64,000 nt of DNA from Streptomyces sp. NBC_00259 (GCF_036181745.1 NZ_CP108080.1:5087501-5151500); one strand, 5' to 3'. Shown: positions 23,768 to 32,139, counted from the stretch's first letter. Numbers and translations: made by a program. The notes: generated by a model from the sequence alone, not told the origin.

Positions 23768-24568
23768 CTAGCGGCCGAGGTACTGCGGCTTCTCCTTGGC
23801 GATGAAGGCCCGTACGGCGATCTCGTGGTCCTCCGAGGCGCCGGCCCGGGTCTGGAGCTCGTCCTCCTTGTCGAGCGTCTCGGCCAGCGAGTGACCGGAG
23901 CCGTACGCGAGGGACTCCTTGATCGCGGCGTAGGCCAGGGTCGGGCCCTCGGCCAGCGCCCGGGCGACGGCCGCCGCCTCGGCCGCCAGGTCGTCGGCGG
24001 GCACGAGCTTGTTCACGAGGCCCAGCTCGTACGCCTCCTGCGCGGTGATCGAGCGCGGGAAGAGCAGCAGATCCGCGGCACGGCTCGGGCCGATCAGCCG
24101 CGGCAGCGTCCAGGAGACCCCGGAGTCGGCGGTCAGCGCGACCCCGGCGAAGGACGTCGTGAACTTCGCGGAGTCGGCGACGACGCGGTAGTCCGCGGCC
24201 AGGGCGAAGCCCATCCCGGCGCCCGCGGCGACGCCGTTGACCCCCGCCACCACCGGCTTCGGCATCTCGGTGATGGCCCGCACGATGGGGTTGTAGTGCT
24301 CGCGCACGGTGTTCATGGTGTGGCTGCTGCCCGACTCCTTGTCGGACATCAGCAGCGAGACGTGCTCCTTGAGGTCCTGGCCCACACAGAAGGCGCGGCC
24401 CGTCGCCGTGAGCAGTACCGCCCGTACGCCGGTGTCCGCGGCGGCGGCCAGCAGGGCGTCCCGGAGGGCGACCTTGGCCTCGACGTTCATCGCGTTCATG
24501 GCCTCGGGCCGGTTGATCGTGATCGTCGCGAGTCCGTCGCTCACCTCGTACAGCACGGTGTCCGCCAT
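23768..24568 (-). CDS. Enoyl-CoA hydratase/isomerase family protein
   Basis: 266-aa crotonase-fold enzyme acting on acyl-CoA thioesters. Seen: ITINRPEAMNAMN, oxyanion-hole segment RAFCVGQDLKEH, the second oxyanion Gly in GVNGVAAGAGMGFALAAD, and TADSGVSWTLPRLIG, where hydratases carry catalytic Glu. Here the second catalytic position is Asp-Ser (ADSG) rather than Glu, as in isomerase-type members such as PaaG-like proteins. ATG at 24568 has GGGGA upstream. Substrate is not determined. It is divergent from the DUF3117 gene and not in an operon. Confidence 0.88.
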   Translation of the reverse strand: MADTVLYEVSDGLATITINRPEAMNAMNVEAKVALRDALLAAAADTGVRAVLLTATGRAFCVGQDLKEHVSLLMSDKESGSSHTMNTVREHYNPIVRAITEMPKPVVAGVNGVAAGAGMGFALAADYRVVADSAKFTTSFAGVALTADSGVSWTLPRLIGPSRAADLLLFPRSITAQEAYELGLVNKLVPADDLAAEAAAVARALAEGPTLAYAAIKESLAYGSGHSLAETLDKEDELQTRAGASEDHEIAVRAFIAKEKPQYLGR

Positions 24569-24781
24569 GGCAGGGTCCCCTTCGCACCTCGGGCAGTGAT
24601 GTCGAGCCCAGCATGGCGGAGATCGAGTAGGCCCGACATACGCACCGGTATGTGACCTGCGTCAAAGAATTCACGCTGTCGGATCGGTGCCTGAGACCGG
24701 CGCGAGGGCGAAGTATCGCAGGCGGATCCCCGAAATGAGTGGTTTTGCGAAAGCGCGTTGCGCAAGCGATGCCGACTGATG

Positions 24782-24812
24782 TTGGTCATCGGGTCCCGCG
24801 ATGCGGGATAAT
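24782..24812 (+). promoter_or_regulatory. Promoter with dyad between -35 and -10, upstream of the DUF3117 gene
   Basis: TTGGTC (24782-24787) and GATAAT (24807-24812), 19-bp spacer (18 if TGGTCA is used). A perfect dyad TCCCGC-GAT-GCGGGA (24794-24808) fills the spacer and touches the -10 element, a classic position for a repressor. The rest of the 336-bp gap 24569-24904 shows no gene. Confidence 0.5.
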
Positions 24813-24904
24813 GGCTGGGAAGCAATGTGTTCGATGCCGGTGACGTGTGCCCACCCAGGGGGCCGTCGGCTGACGATGAGCTGGTTTCAGGAAGGGGAAC
24901 GAGC

Positions 24905-25072
24905 ATGGCGGCCATGAAGCCGCGGACGGGCGACGGCCCGCTCGAGGTGACCAAGGAGGGGCGGGGCATCGTCATGCGCGTTCCGCTCGAAGGCGGCGGT
25001 CGGCTTGTCGTCGAGCTGACTCCGGACGAGGCAGACGCCCTCGGCGACGCCCTCAAGAAGGTCGTCGGCTGA
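24905..25072 (+). CDS. DUF3117 small conserved actinobacterial protein
   Basis: 55-aa protein, almost invariant in actinobacteria (Rv1211-like). Seen: MAAMKPRTGDGPLEVTKEG, RGIVMRVPLEGGGRLVVEL and a C-terminal helix TPDEADALGDALKKVVG. This is a compact beta-beta-beta-alpha layout. ATG at 24905 has GAAGGGGA upstream. It is monocistronic, between a promoter with a dyad operator and a 12-bp hairpin terminator. Function is unknown. Its conservation and strong signals suggest an abundant protein. Confidence 0.92.
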   Translation: MAAMKPRTGDGPLEVTKEGRGIVMRVPLEGGGRLVVELTPDEADALGDALKKVVG

Positions 25073-25098
25073 CGCGGAAGCGCCCACACCTTTCTGTG

Positions 25099-25133
25099 CT
25101 GCCCCGGCTCGGTATGACGCTGAGCCGGGGCAG
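25099..25133. terminator. Hairpin terminator after the DUF3117 gene
   Basis: Perfect 12-bp stem CTGCCCCGGCTC / GAGCCGGGGCAG with an 11-nt loop, 26 nt after the stop. It also faces the end of the convergent O-methyltransferase gene. Confidence 0.85.
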
Positions 25134-25185
25134 TGCCGTGTCCGCGTCGTGCCGGCGGGGCCGAGGAGGCCGTTGTTCGCGGCGG

Positions 25186-25851
25186 TCAGCCGCGGCGCAC
25201 CGCGCACAGCAGGCCGTCGCCCACCGGCAGCAGCGACGGCAGCAGCTCCTGGCTCTCCCGCACCGTTCGCAGCAGCTCCCGCACCCGCAGCACCTCGCCG
25301 GGCTGGGCCGCCGAATCGACCGTGCGGCCGTCCGCGAAGACGCCCTCGAAGCAGACGAGGCCGCCGGGTCTCAGCAGGCGCAACGATTCAGCTAGGCATT
25401 CCAGCGATTCCATGCGGTCGCCGTCGCAGAAGACGAGGTCGTATCCGCCGTCGGCGAGCCGCGGCAGTACGTCCAGGGCGCGGCCGGGGATGAAACGCGC
25501 CCGGTTCGCCGCGAAGCCGGCGGCCCGGAACGCCTCCCGGGCGAACTGCTGCCGCTCCGGTTCGGGGTCGACCGTGGTCAGCACGCCGTCCGGCCGCATG
25601 CCCTGCAGCAGATAGATCCCGGAGACCCCGGTGCCCGTGCCGATCTCCGCCACCGCCTTGGCGCCCGCCGTCGCGGCCAGCAGCCGCAGCGCGGCACCGG
25701 TGCCCGGCGACACCGAGGGCAGCCCTGCCTCCCGGGCCCGCTCACGGGCCCAGCGCAGTGCTTCGTCCTCGGCGACAAAGGCGTCGGCGAACGCCCAGCT
25801 CGTCTGCCGGTTGGCGGTAATGACCCTCTCCTGTCCCCGTAGTTGGCGCAA
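25186..25851 (-). CDS. SAM-dependent O-methyltransferase (COMT/CCoAOMT-like, Rv1220c-like)
   Basis: 221-aa class I methyltransferase. Seen: SAM motif I AVAEIGTGTGVSGIYLL, acidic motif TTVDPEPERQQ, YDLVFCDGD and LRLLRPGGLVCFEGVF. TTG at 25851 (giving MRQLRGQERVITANRQ) is the likely start by family resemblance. GTG at 25872 is an alternative. The strong AGGAGAGG lies inside the coding region, 6 nt before an in-frame ATT, so an ATT start cannot be excluded. It is divergent from the ECF sigma gene, the same arrangement as Rv1220c-sigE. The acceptor is unknown. Confidence 0.88.
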   Translation of the reverse strand: MRQLRGQERVITANRQTSWAFADAFVAEDEALRWARERAREAGLPSVSPGTGAALRLLAATAGAKAVAEIGTGTGVSGIYLLQGMRPDGVLTTVDPEPERQQFAREAFRAAGFAANRARFIPGRALDVLPRLADGGYDLVFCDGDRMESLECLAESLRLLRPGGLVCFEGVFADGRTVDSAAQPGEVLRVRELLRTVRESQELLPSLLPVGDGLLCAVRRG

Positions 25852-25874
25852 CCGTGACTGTATCCGCTGCACCC

Positions 25875-25902
25875 GGGAACCCGCAGATGGGACCGGGCGT
25901 TG
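25875..25902 (+). promoter_or_regulatory. Putative ECF-type promoter upstream of the sigma factor gene
   Basis: GGGAAC (25875-25880), 18-bp spacer, GTTG (25899-25902). This fits the GGAAC-N18-GTT pattern used by SigE/SigR-type ECF sigma factors, about 90 bp before the sigma ATG. It suggests autoregulation. Confidence 0.45.
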
Positions 25903-25991
25903 TGCAAGAGCAGGGGAAAGGTGTGGACGCGCGCCACCCGTTCCCAAATTCGCGTAAAGATTCTTATCCGGAGCTAACGGGCGAGGTGGCT

Positions 25992-26753
25992 ATGGTAGGG
26001 GCTCCACTGGACACCACCAGAGCCGACAGGGGAGGTGCGGCTGCGCCTGTGGATCGGAGAGGGCTGCTGAGGCGCCTTCTCGGGTCGGCGGGTGAGCCGA
26101 AATCCGTGACCGACACCGCTGACGCCCGTTCCAGCCAGGCCGACTCCGTGCCCACCGCGACCTTCGCACCGGATGCGGAATCGCAGGCGTGGACCCCTCC
26201 CTCCTGGGAGGACATCGTCAGCACGCACAGCGGTCGGGTCTACCGTCTCGCCTACCGTCTGACCGGAAACCAGCACGACGCGGAGGACCTCACCCAAGAG
26301 GTCTTCGTCCGTGTCTTCCGCTCCCTGTCGACCTACACGCCGGGGACCTTCGAGGGCTGGCTGCACCGCATCACCACCAACCTGTTCCTGGACATGGTCC
26401 GCCGCAAGCAGCGCATCCGCTTCGACGCCCTGGGCGACGACGCGGCCGAGCGGCTGCCCAGCCGTGAGCCGTCCCCGCAGCAGGTCTTCCACGACACCCA
26501 CTTCGACGCCGACGTCCAGCAGGCACTGGACACCCTCGCGCCCGAGTTCCGCGCCGCCGTGGTGCTCTGCGACATCGAGGGCCTCTCGTACGAGGAGATC
26601 GCGGCCACGCTCGGCGTCAAGCTCGGCACCGTCCGGAGCCGGATCCACCGCGGCCGGTCCCATCTGCGCAAGGCCCTGCAGCACCGCTCTCCGGAGGCGC
26701 GTGCCGAGCAGCGCGCGCTCGCGGGCGTGGCCGGGGAGGGCGGGACGGCGTGA
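25992..26753 (+). CDS. sigE: ECF sigma factor, SigE (M. tuberculosis)-type envelope-stress sigma
   Basis: 253-aa RNA polymerase sigma factor. Seen: an N-terminal extension of about 70 residues, region 2 (residues ~72-141: HSGRVYRLAYRLTGNQHDAEDLTQEVFVRVFRSL), a linker, and region 4 (~167-225: LSYEEIAATLGVKLGTVRSRIHRGRSHLRKAL). It is followed in order by a ZAS anti-sigma factor, an HtrA protease and TatB, exactly the mycobacterial sigE-rseA-htrA-tatB order. This is not the Streptomyces protein called SigE (the CseABC system), so the symbol refers to the mycobacterial namesake. ATG 25992 and GTG 25986 are both possible starts. It ends with a GTGA overlap into the anti-sigma gene. Confidence 0.9.
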   Translation: MVGAPLDTTRADRGGAAAPVDRRGLLRRLLGSAGEPKSVTDTADARSSQADSVPTATFAPDAESQAWTPPSWEDIVSTHSGRVYRLAYRLTGNQHDAEDLTQEVFVRVFRSLSTYTPGTFEGWLHRITTNLFLDMVRRKQRIRFDALGDDAAERLPSREPSPQQVFHDTHFDADVQQALDTLAPEFRAAVVLCDIEGLSYEEIAATLGVKLGTVRSRIHRGRSHLRKALQHRSPEARAEQRALAGVAGEGGTA

Positions 26754-27601
26754 GCAGCATCAGTCCGACCCCCGCGGAGCAGCATCTGGGGGACCGGCTC
26801 GCTGCCCTGGTCGACGGCGAGCTCAAACATGACGTGCGCGATCGCGTCCTCGCGCATCTCGCGACCTGCGCCAAGTGCAAGGCCGAGGCCGACGCACAGC
26901 GCCGGCTGAAGAGCGTCTTCGCCACGGCCGCCCCGCCGCCACCCTCCGAGGGTCTGCTCGCACGGCTGCAGGGGCTGCCGGCGGGACCGCCCGGAGGTGA
27001 TGACGACGGGCGGGGAGGTCCGTTCGGCCGGGGGCGTCCCACCGATGGCGTCTTCGGTATGACCCCGGAGAACTTCGGATACGTACCGGGCGGGCACGGT
27101 CTGCCCGACGGCGGTCCCGGTTCGGGGTTCCGCATCCATGACGTGGGGCGCCAGGAGGCGGAGCGCTCCCTGTGGCGCGGACGCAGGTTCGCGTTCGCCG
27201 CCGCCAGCGCCGTGTCCTTCGCGGCCATCGCCCTCGGCGGGACGCTGCCGCTCGCCACCACCGGCGACGCCACGGCCCGTGGGGACAACCGCGGCAACAA
27301 TGTGACACCGCTGCGTGCGCAGACCCCGGCCGGCACGGGTGCGGAGGCGAACCGCCGCCGCGGCGGGGGCACCGGGCTGAGCGGCATGAGCAGCACTCCG
27401 GCGGTTGCGGTGGCCCCGCAGACGCTGGCCCAGGCACAGCCGCTGTCCCATCCGTTCGCCGCGCAGCCGCTGCTGGCCGGCGGTTCCTCACCGTCGTTGA
27501 TACGGCCCACGGGCTCGGCGTTCCAGCTGGCCACGGCCCCCGGCCCGACCGCGTCCGGCACCCCGCTGCCCAGCAGGCTCGCCGCCCCGACCCGGCGCTG
27601 A
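26750..27601 (+). CDS. Zinc-binding anti-sigma factor (RseA-like) with membrane segment
   Basis: 283-aa anti-sigma factor coupled to the ECF sigma gene (4-bp GTGA overlap). Seen: an N-terminal zf-HC2/ZAS domain with the HxxxCxxC motif HLATCAKC (His36, Cys40, Cys43), a Pro/Gly-rich linker, a hydrophobic stretch (FAFAAASAVSFAAIALGG) that could span the membrane, then a disordered Ala/Pro/Ser-rich extracytoplasmic tail. Known: ZAS proteins sequester ECF sigmas and release them on redox change, phosphorylation or proteolysis. The transmembrane segment and the downstream HtrA favour envelope-stress proteolysis. Mycobacterial RseA is shorter and soluble, so this form is extended. Confidence 0.85.
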   Translation: MSSISPTPAEQHLGDRLAALVDGELKHDVRDRVLAHLATCAKCKAEADAQRRLKSVFATAAPPPPSEGLLARLQGLPAGPPGGDDDGRGGPFGRGRPTDGVFGMTPENFGYVPGGHGLPDGGPGSGFRIHDVGRQEAERSLWRGRRFAFAAASAVSFAAIALGGTLPLATTGDATARGDNRGNNVTPLRAQTPAGTGAEANRRRGGGTGLSGMSSTPAVAVAPQTLAQAQPLSHPFAAQPLLAGGSSPSLIRPTGSAFQLATAPGPTASGTPLPSRLAAPTRR

Positions 27602-27718
27602 TCCACCGCGGTCCTCGCAGGTGGCCGGGCGGGCTGTGGGACACCAGTCGTAAACCTGGTTGAATCCAGGGACGGGGTGCCCGGCGGGGCGCACGAACCG
27701 GCCAGTAGCGGGGAGAGC

Positions 27719-29494
27719 ATGGAGAACGGGAAGCCGACGGGTCCCAAGCCGAAGTGGTGGAGCCGGCCGGCCCGCCCCGAACCGTCGTCGGTGACCGACG
27801 CGGTGGCAACGGCCGACACGCCCGACGCCGTACATGACGCCGGACCCGGACCCGACACCGTGCGCCACGGCGCACAGGTCGTGGCACCGGCCGCTCCCGT
27901 CGACGACCAGGCGGAATACCCCCTGGCAGCGCCCGCACCCACGCCCGCACCCGCATCGGTGCCGGACCCACAGGCGCAGGCCCCGGAGCCGGACACCTCC
28001 GTCGCGGAGCAGCCGCACCCGCAGCCGGCGGGTGACGGCTGGACGGACCCGGCCGACGCGGTGCCGCACGCCCATGACGGCCTCCCGGCGGGCGACCGTA
28101 CGGACGGCGGCGTACGGCCCTTGCACGAGCCCGACGAGTACCGCACGCCTCCCTACGGCGGCCCCGGGCCCTGGGCGCCGGCCCCGCCCGTGCAGCGGCC
28201 CGGAGGCGGGACGCCACCGCCGTACCCCTCCGGCAGCGAGTACGCGGCACCGGCACCGGCGCCGGGACCCCTGGCCGCCCCACCGGCCCCCGCGCCCGCA
28301 CCGGTGCAGTGGAGCCAGTACGACCCCTGGAGCTCGCCCGGCGCGGCGCTCACACAAGCCGGAGAGCCTCCCAGGAAGAAGACCCGGCGTGGCATGGCCT
28401 TCGTCGGCGCACTGCTCTTCGCGCTGCTCGCCGGAGTGCTCGGCGGCGGCGTCGGCGCGTACCTCGAACGCAACGGCGGGATCAGCACCGTCGAGCTGCC
28501 GCAGTCCGGCGCCGAGGACTCCGGCCGGGCTCCGGACAGCATCGCCGGTATCGCCGCCAGCGCCCTTCCCAGCGTGGTCACGCTGCACGTCAGCGGCAGC
28601 GGCGAGCAGGGCACGGGCACCGGGTTCGTCCTGGACGCGCAGGGCCACATCCTCACCAACAACCATGTCGTCGACCCGGCCGGCAGCTCCGGCGACATCT
28701 CCGTCACCTTCAGCGGCGGCGAGACCGCCCGCGCCACTCTCGTCGGCAAGGACAGCGGCTACGACCTCGCCGTCGTCAAGGTCACCGGCGTCTCCGGGCT
28801 CAGGCCGCTGCCGCTGGGCAACTCCGACAACGTCCGGGTCGGCGATCCGGTCGTCGCCATCGGCGCGCCCTTCGATCTGCAGAACACGGTGACCGCCGGA
28901 ATCATCAGCGCCAAGGAGCGCCCGATCACCGCCGGCGGCGAGAAGGGCGACGGCAGCGACGTCAGCTACGTCGACGCGCTGCAGACCGACGCCCCGATAA
29001 ACCCCGGGAATTCGGGCGGTCCGCTCGTGGACTCCAAGGCGCGGGTCATCGGCATCAACAGCGCGATTCGCGCCGCGGACAGCGCGCCCGGCCCGGACGG
29101 AAGCGCCGGTCAGTCCGGTTCCATCGGCCTCGGCTTCGCCATTCCGATCAACCAGGGAAAGCGGGTCGCCGAGGAGCTGATCAACACCGGCAAGGCCACC
29201 CACCCCGTGATCGGCGTCAGCCTCGACATGCAGTACTCGGGCGACGGCGCGCGCGTCGGCGAGAAGGGCAAGGACGGTGCCGCGTCCGTCACCGCGGGCG
29301 GACCGGCCGCCAAGGCCGGTGTCCGTCCCGGCGACGTCATCACCAAGGTCGACGGCCAGCGTGTGCACAGCGGCGAGGAACTCATCGTCAAGATCCGTGC
29401 GCACCGCCCCGGTGACCGCCTGGAACTCACGCTCACCCGCAACGGCAAAGAGCAGACCAAGACGCTGACGCTCGGTTCGTCCACGGGCACGTGA
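27719..29494 (+). CDS. HtrA/DegP-type membrane serine protease with PDZ domain
   Basis: 591-aa envelope protease. Seen: a Pro/Ala-rich cytoplasmic region of about 220 residues, one transmembrane helix (MAFVGALLFALLAGVLGGGVGAY), a trypsin-like domain with His in ILTNNHVVDP (~316), Asp in GYDLAVVKV (~348) and Ser in NPGNSGGPLV (~431), then a PDZ domain (GPAAKAGVRPGDVITKVDG). ATG at 27719 has GGGGAG just upstream. Known: HtrA proteases degrade or refold damaged exported proteins and feed into sigma-factor control. Its place after sigma/anti-sigma genes supports an envelope-stress role. The 117-bp gap before it shows no terminator. Confidence 0.93.
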   Translation: MENGKPTGPKPKWWSRPARPEPSSVTDAVATADTPDAVHDAGPGPDTVRHGAQVVAPAAPVDDQAEYPLAAPAPTPAPASVPDPQAQAPEPDTSVAEQPHPQPAGDGWTDPADAVPHAHDGLPAGDRTDGGVRPLHEPDEYRTPPYGGPGPWAPAPPVQRPGGGTPPPYPSGSEYAAPAPAPGPLAAPPAPAPAPVQWSQYDPWSSPGAALTQAGEPPRKKTRRGMAFVGALLFALLAGVLGGGVGAYLERNGGISTVELPQSGAEDSGRAPDSIAGIAASALPSVVTLHVSGSGEQGTGTGFVLDAQGHILTNNHVVDPAGSSGDISVTFSGGETARATLVGKDSGYDLAVVKVTGVSGLRPLPLGNSDNVRVGDPVVAIGAPFDLQNTVTAGIISAKERPITAGGEKGDGSDVSYVDALQTDAPINPGNSGGPLVDSKARVIGINSAIRAADSAPGPDGSAGQSGSIGLGFAIPINQGKRVAEELINTGKATHPVIGVSLDMQYSGDGARVGEKGKDGAASVTAGGPAAKAGVRPGDVITKVDGQRVHSGEELIVKIRAHRPGDRLELTLTRNGKEQTKTLTLGSSTGT

Positions 29495-29596
29495 CGGACA
29501 CCCCGCAGGTACCGCAGGGACAGATTGGCCGGGTACCGTGGAGCCGGCCACTCCTGCGCTGCGGGCACGGAGAACAAGAACACGAGGAGCAGCAAG

Positions 29597-30043
29597 GTGT
29601 TCAATGACATAGGCGCACTCGAGCTCGTGACGCTCGTTGTCCTCGCCGTGCTCGTCTTCGGCCCGGACAAGCTGCCCAAGGTCATCCAGGACGCCTCGCG
29701 CTTCATCCGCAAGGTCCGGGAATTCTCCGACAACGCGAAGCACGACATCCGCAGCGAACTGGGCCCCGAATTCAAGGACTTCGAGTTCGAGGATCTGAAT
29801 CCCAAAGCCTTCCTCAGGAAGCAGCTGAACGAGAACGACGATCTCAAGGAGATCCGCAGCAGCTTCGACCTGAAGAAGGAGATGAACGAGGTCGCGGACG
29901 CGGTGCACGGCAGGGAGTCCGGCGACTCCTCGGTGCCGGCGGCGGTCAACGGATCGCCGGGCACCACCGCACCGGATCTGGTCAAGAAGCGCGAAAAGCC
30001 CGATCAGGGCGAGCGCCCGCCGTTCGACGCAGACGCCACCTGA
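29597..30043 (+). CDS. tatB: TatB, twin-arginine translocase subunit
   Basis: 148-aa Sec-independent translocase component. It binds twin-arginine signal peptides together with TatC. Seen: a short N-terminal helix with the TatA/B signature (MFNDIGALELVTLVVLAVLVFGPDKLPKV), where Glu8 before the helix is typical of TatB, followed by a long amphipathic helix (KVREFSDNAKHDIRSELG) and a charged tail. GTG at 29597 has GAGGAG 7 nt upstream. tatA and tatC are not nearby, normal for actinobacteria. The neighbour order htrA-tatB is conserved in mycobacteria. Confidence 0.93.
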   Translation: MFNDIGALELVTLVVLAVLVFGPDKLPKVIQDASRFIRKVREFSDNAKHDIRSELGPEFKDFEFEDLNPKAFLRKQLNENDDLKEIRSSFDLKKEMNEVADAVHGRESGDSSVPAAVNGSPGTTAPDLVKKREKPDQGERPPFDADAT

Positions 30044-30092
30044 GTGCCCCCGACCGCCACCAATCCCTACGAGCCGGTGCGAGGTGGCTATC

Positions 30093-30177
30093 CTCCATCT
30101 GTCCGGAATAGAGGACGCCCGCGGGGGGCGGGCCGTTCCGGGCCTTGGTGATCAAGGAGGCGGCCGGACAGATGGAG
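30093..30177 (+). promoter_or_regulatory. Structured leader: 14-bp inverted repeat enclosing RBS, with a competing hairpin
   Basis: CTCCATCTGTCCGG (30093-30106) pairs perfectly with CCGGACAGATGGAG (30164-30177). The right arm contains the ATG at 30172, and the loop contains GGAGG (30156-30160). A second pairing, CCGGAA (30103-30108) with TTCCGG (30136-30141), uses part of the same left arm and would free the start codon. GCCCGC/GCGGGC forms a small hairpin inside the loop. Confidence 0.5.
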
Positions 30178-30834
30178 ACGACGAGTCGGGCAGGGGCGCA
30201 GGGTTCGCCCAGCACGTCCACAGCTGAGGGGGTGCCCGCGGCCCGGCCTACGGTCGACGGCTATCTGCGGGCCCCGTTCCCCTGGTACGGACTGGACGAG
30301 GCCTTCACCGGGCAGCGCTGGCTGATGCAGGTCGGCACCGACGCGGATGGTGCGGTGCAGCACGGGTCCATGGGGCACGGCGACGAGCCGTCGATAAAGT
30401 CCGACGCGGCCGGTGCGGAGAAGGAACGCTTCGCCGTGGTCGTGACGGTCGCCGCGAGCCCGGTACGGCGCAGCGGCGACGGTACGGGTGTCCTGGACGC
30501 CACGACGGTCTCATCGGCCGCCTGGCTGGCCGGCTCGGGGCTGCTCGCGTACACCTGGCCCGCGCAGCTCGACCACTCGCTGCGGGACGACTGGCTGGCT
30601 CAGCAGACGGAGACCGCGTTCGAGCTCGCGGACGACCTGGACGGCTCGGCCTGGTCCGAGCTGTCGCTGCCGGTGGACGGGGTGCCGATGCCCTTCCACT
30701 ACCGGGAGTCGGAGTTCGGGTGGGTGCTGGCCGGGTCCGCCGGGAACGGGGTGCACATCGGGGCCTACGGGCGCGGGATGAGCGCGTACGGGCTCGGCTT
30801 CGCCGTGGTGCAGGACCTCGGGGCGTACGCCTAG
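30172..30834 (+). CDS. Conserved actinobacterial protein of unknown function
   Basis: 220-aa soluble protein. Seen: a disordered 30-residue N-terminus, then DGYLRAPFPWYGLDEAFTGQRWLMQ, several beta-rich segments, and a C-terminal FHYRESEFGWVLAGSAGNGVHIGAYGRGMSAYGLGF. No catalytic motif, membrane segment or named domain is recognised. ATG at 30172 is preferred (GGAGG 11 nt upstream). GTG at 30145 would add nine residues. The start codon lies in an arm of a 14-bp inverted repeat that may control translation. It is followed by a clear terminator. Confidence 0.72.
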   Translation: METTSRAGAQGSPSTSTAEGVPAARPTVDGYLRAPFPWYGLDEAFTGQRWLMQVGTDADGAVQHGSMGHGDEPSIKSDAAGAEKERFAVVVTVAASPVRRSGDGTGVLDATTVSSAAWLAGSGLLAYTWPAQLDHSLRDDWLAQQTETAFELADDLDGSAWSELSLPVDGVPMPFHYRESEFGWVLAGSAGNGVHIGAYGRGMSAYGLGFAVVQDLGAYA

Positions 30835-30843
30835 ACGCACGAA

Positions 30844-30870
30844 GGGCACCGTTCTCAAGGAACGGTGCCC
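30844..30870. terminator. Hairpin terminator between convergent genes
   Basis: Perfect 11-bp stem GGGCACCGTTC / GAACGGTGCCC with a 5-nt loop, 10 nt after the stop of the unknown-function gene. Confidence 0.88.
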
Positions 30871-30998
30871 GTTCGGCTCTGCGCGCGGTCTGCACTCTTC
30901 GGCCGGGATGACCCCGCCGTCGGCTCGGGCCTCGACGCGGCGCTCGGGCCGTCGCGACGCTCAGACCTCGTGCCGCGGCTCGGACCTCGTCGCGCGGG

Positions 30999-32132
30999 TC
31001 AGAACTTGTTGCGCGGGGTGATGCCCAGGCTCATGCCCGCGAGGCCGCGCTGGCGGCCGCCGAGCTTGTCGGCGATGGCACGCAGGGCCGAGCCGGCGGG
31101 GGAGTCGGGGTCGGTGAGGACGACCGGCTTGCCCTCGTCGCCGCCTTCGCGGAGCCGGACGTCGATCGGGATCTGGCCCAGGACCGGGACCGTGGCGCCC
31201 GTCGTCTTCGTCAGGCCCTCGGCGACCATCTGGCCGCCACCCGTGCCGAAGACGTCGACCATCTCGTCGCAGTGCGGGCACGGCAGGCCCGACATGTTCT
31301 CGACGACGCCGACGATCTTCTGGTGGGTCTGGACGGCGATGGAGCCCGCACGCTCCGCGACCTCCGCCGCGGCCTGCTGCGGGGTGGTGACGACCAGGAT
31401 CTCCGCGTTCGGCACCAGCTGGGCCACGGAGATCGCGATGTCACCGGTGCCGGGCGGCAGGTCGAGCAGCAGCACGTCCAGGTCGCCCCAGTAGACGTCC
31501 GCGAGGAACTGCTGCAGTGCGCGGTGCAGCATCGGCCCGCGCCACACCACCGGCGCGTTGCCCGGCGTGAACATGCCGATCGAGATGACCTTCACGCCGT
31601 GCGCGGACGGCGGCATGATCATGTTCTCGACCTGGGTGGGACGGCCGTCGGCGCCGAGCATGCGCGGCACGCTGTGGCCGTAGATGTCGGCGTCGACGAC
31701 ACCGACCTTCAGACCGTCGGCCGCCATCGCCGCCGCCAGGTTCACGGTCACGGAGGACTTGCCGACGCCGCCCTTGCCGGACGCCACCGCGTACACCCGC
31801 GTCAGCGAGCCGGGCTTGGCGAACGGCACCTCGCGCTCGGCGGTCGTGCCGCGCAGCGAGGACGCGAGCTCACGGCGCTGCTCGTCGCTCATCACGTCCA
31901 GCGAGACATCGACGCGGGTGACGCCCTCGACGCCGGAGACGGCGTCCGTGACGCGCTGGGTGATGGTCTCGCGCATCGGGCAGCCGGAGACGGTGAGGTA
32001 GACCGTGACGGCGACCGTGCCGTCGTTTCCGATCTCCACCGATTTGACCATGCCGAGGTCGGTGATCGGCTTGTTGATCTCGGGGTCGTTCACCGTCGCC
32101 AGTGCTTCGCGCACCGCGTCTTCCGTAACCAT
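30999..32132 (-). CDS. mrp: Mrp/NBP35-family P-loop Fe-S cluster carrier
   Basis: 377-aa ATPase (ApbC/Mrp family) that binds and transfers Fe-S clusters. Seen: an N-terminal MIP18/DUF59 domain (EDAVREALATVNDPEINKPI...LTVSGCPMRETI), the deviant Walker A GKGGVGKSSVTVN, switch VGVVDADIYG, LLDLPPGTGDIAISV, and the CxxC cluster site in NMSGLPCPHCDEMVDVFG. ATG at 32132 has no Shine-Dalgarno. TACCAT lies 7 nt upstream on the minus strand, consistent with a leaderless mRNA. Synteny matches Rv1229c. Confidence 0.95.
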   Translation of the reverse strand: MVTEDAVREALATVNDPEINKPITDLGMVKSVEIGNDGTVAVTVYLTVSGCPMRETITQRVTDAVSGVEGVTRVDVSLDVMSDEQRRELASSLRGTTAEREVPFAKPGSLTRVYAVASGKGGVGKSSVTVNLAAAMAADGLKVGVVDADIYGHSVPRMLGADGRPTQVENMIMPPSAHGVKVISIGMFTPGNAPVVWRGPMLHRALQQFLADVYWGDLDVLLLDLPPGTGDIAISVAQLVPNAEILVVTTPQQAAAEVAERAGSIAVQTHQKIVGVVENMSGLPCPHCDEMVDVFGTGGGQMVAEGLTKTTGATVPVLGQIPIDVRLREGGDEGKPVVLTDPDSPAGSALRAIADKLGGRQRGLAGMSLGITPRNKF

Positions 32133-32139
32133 ACGGACG

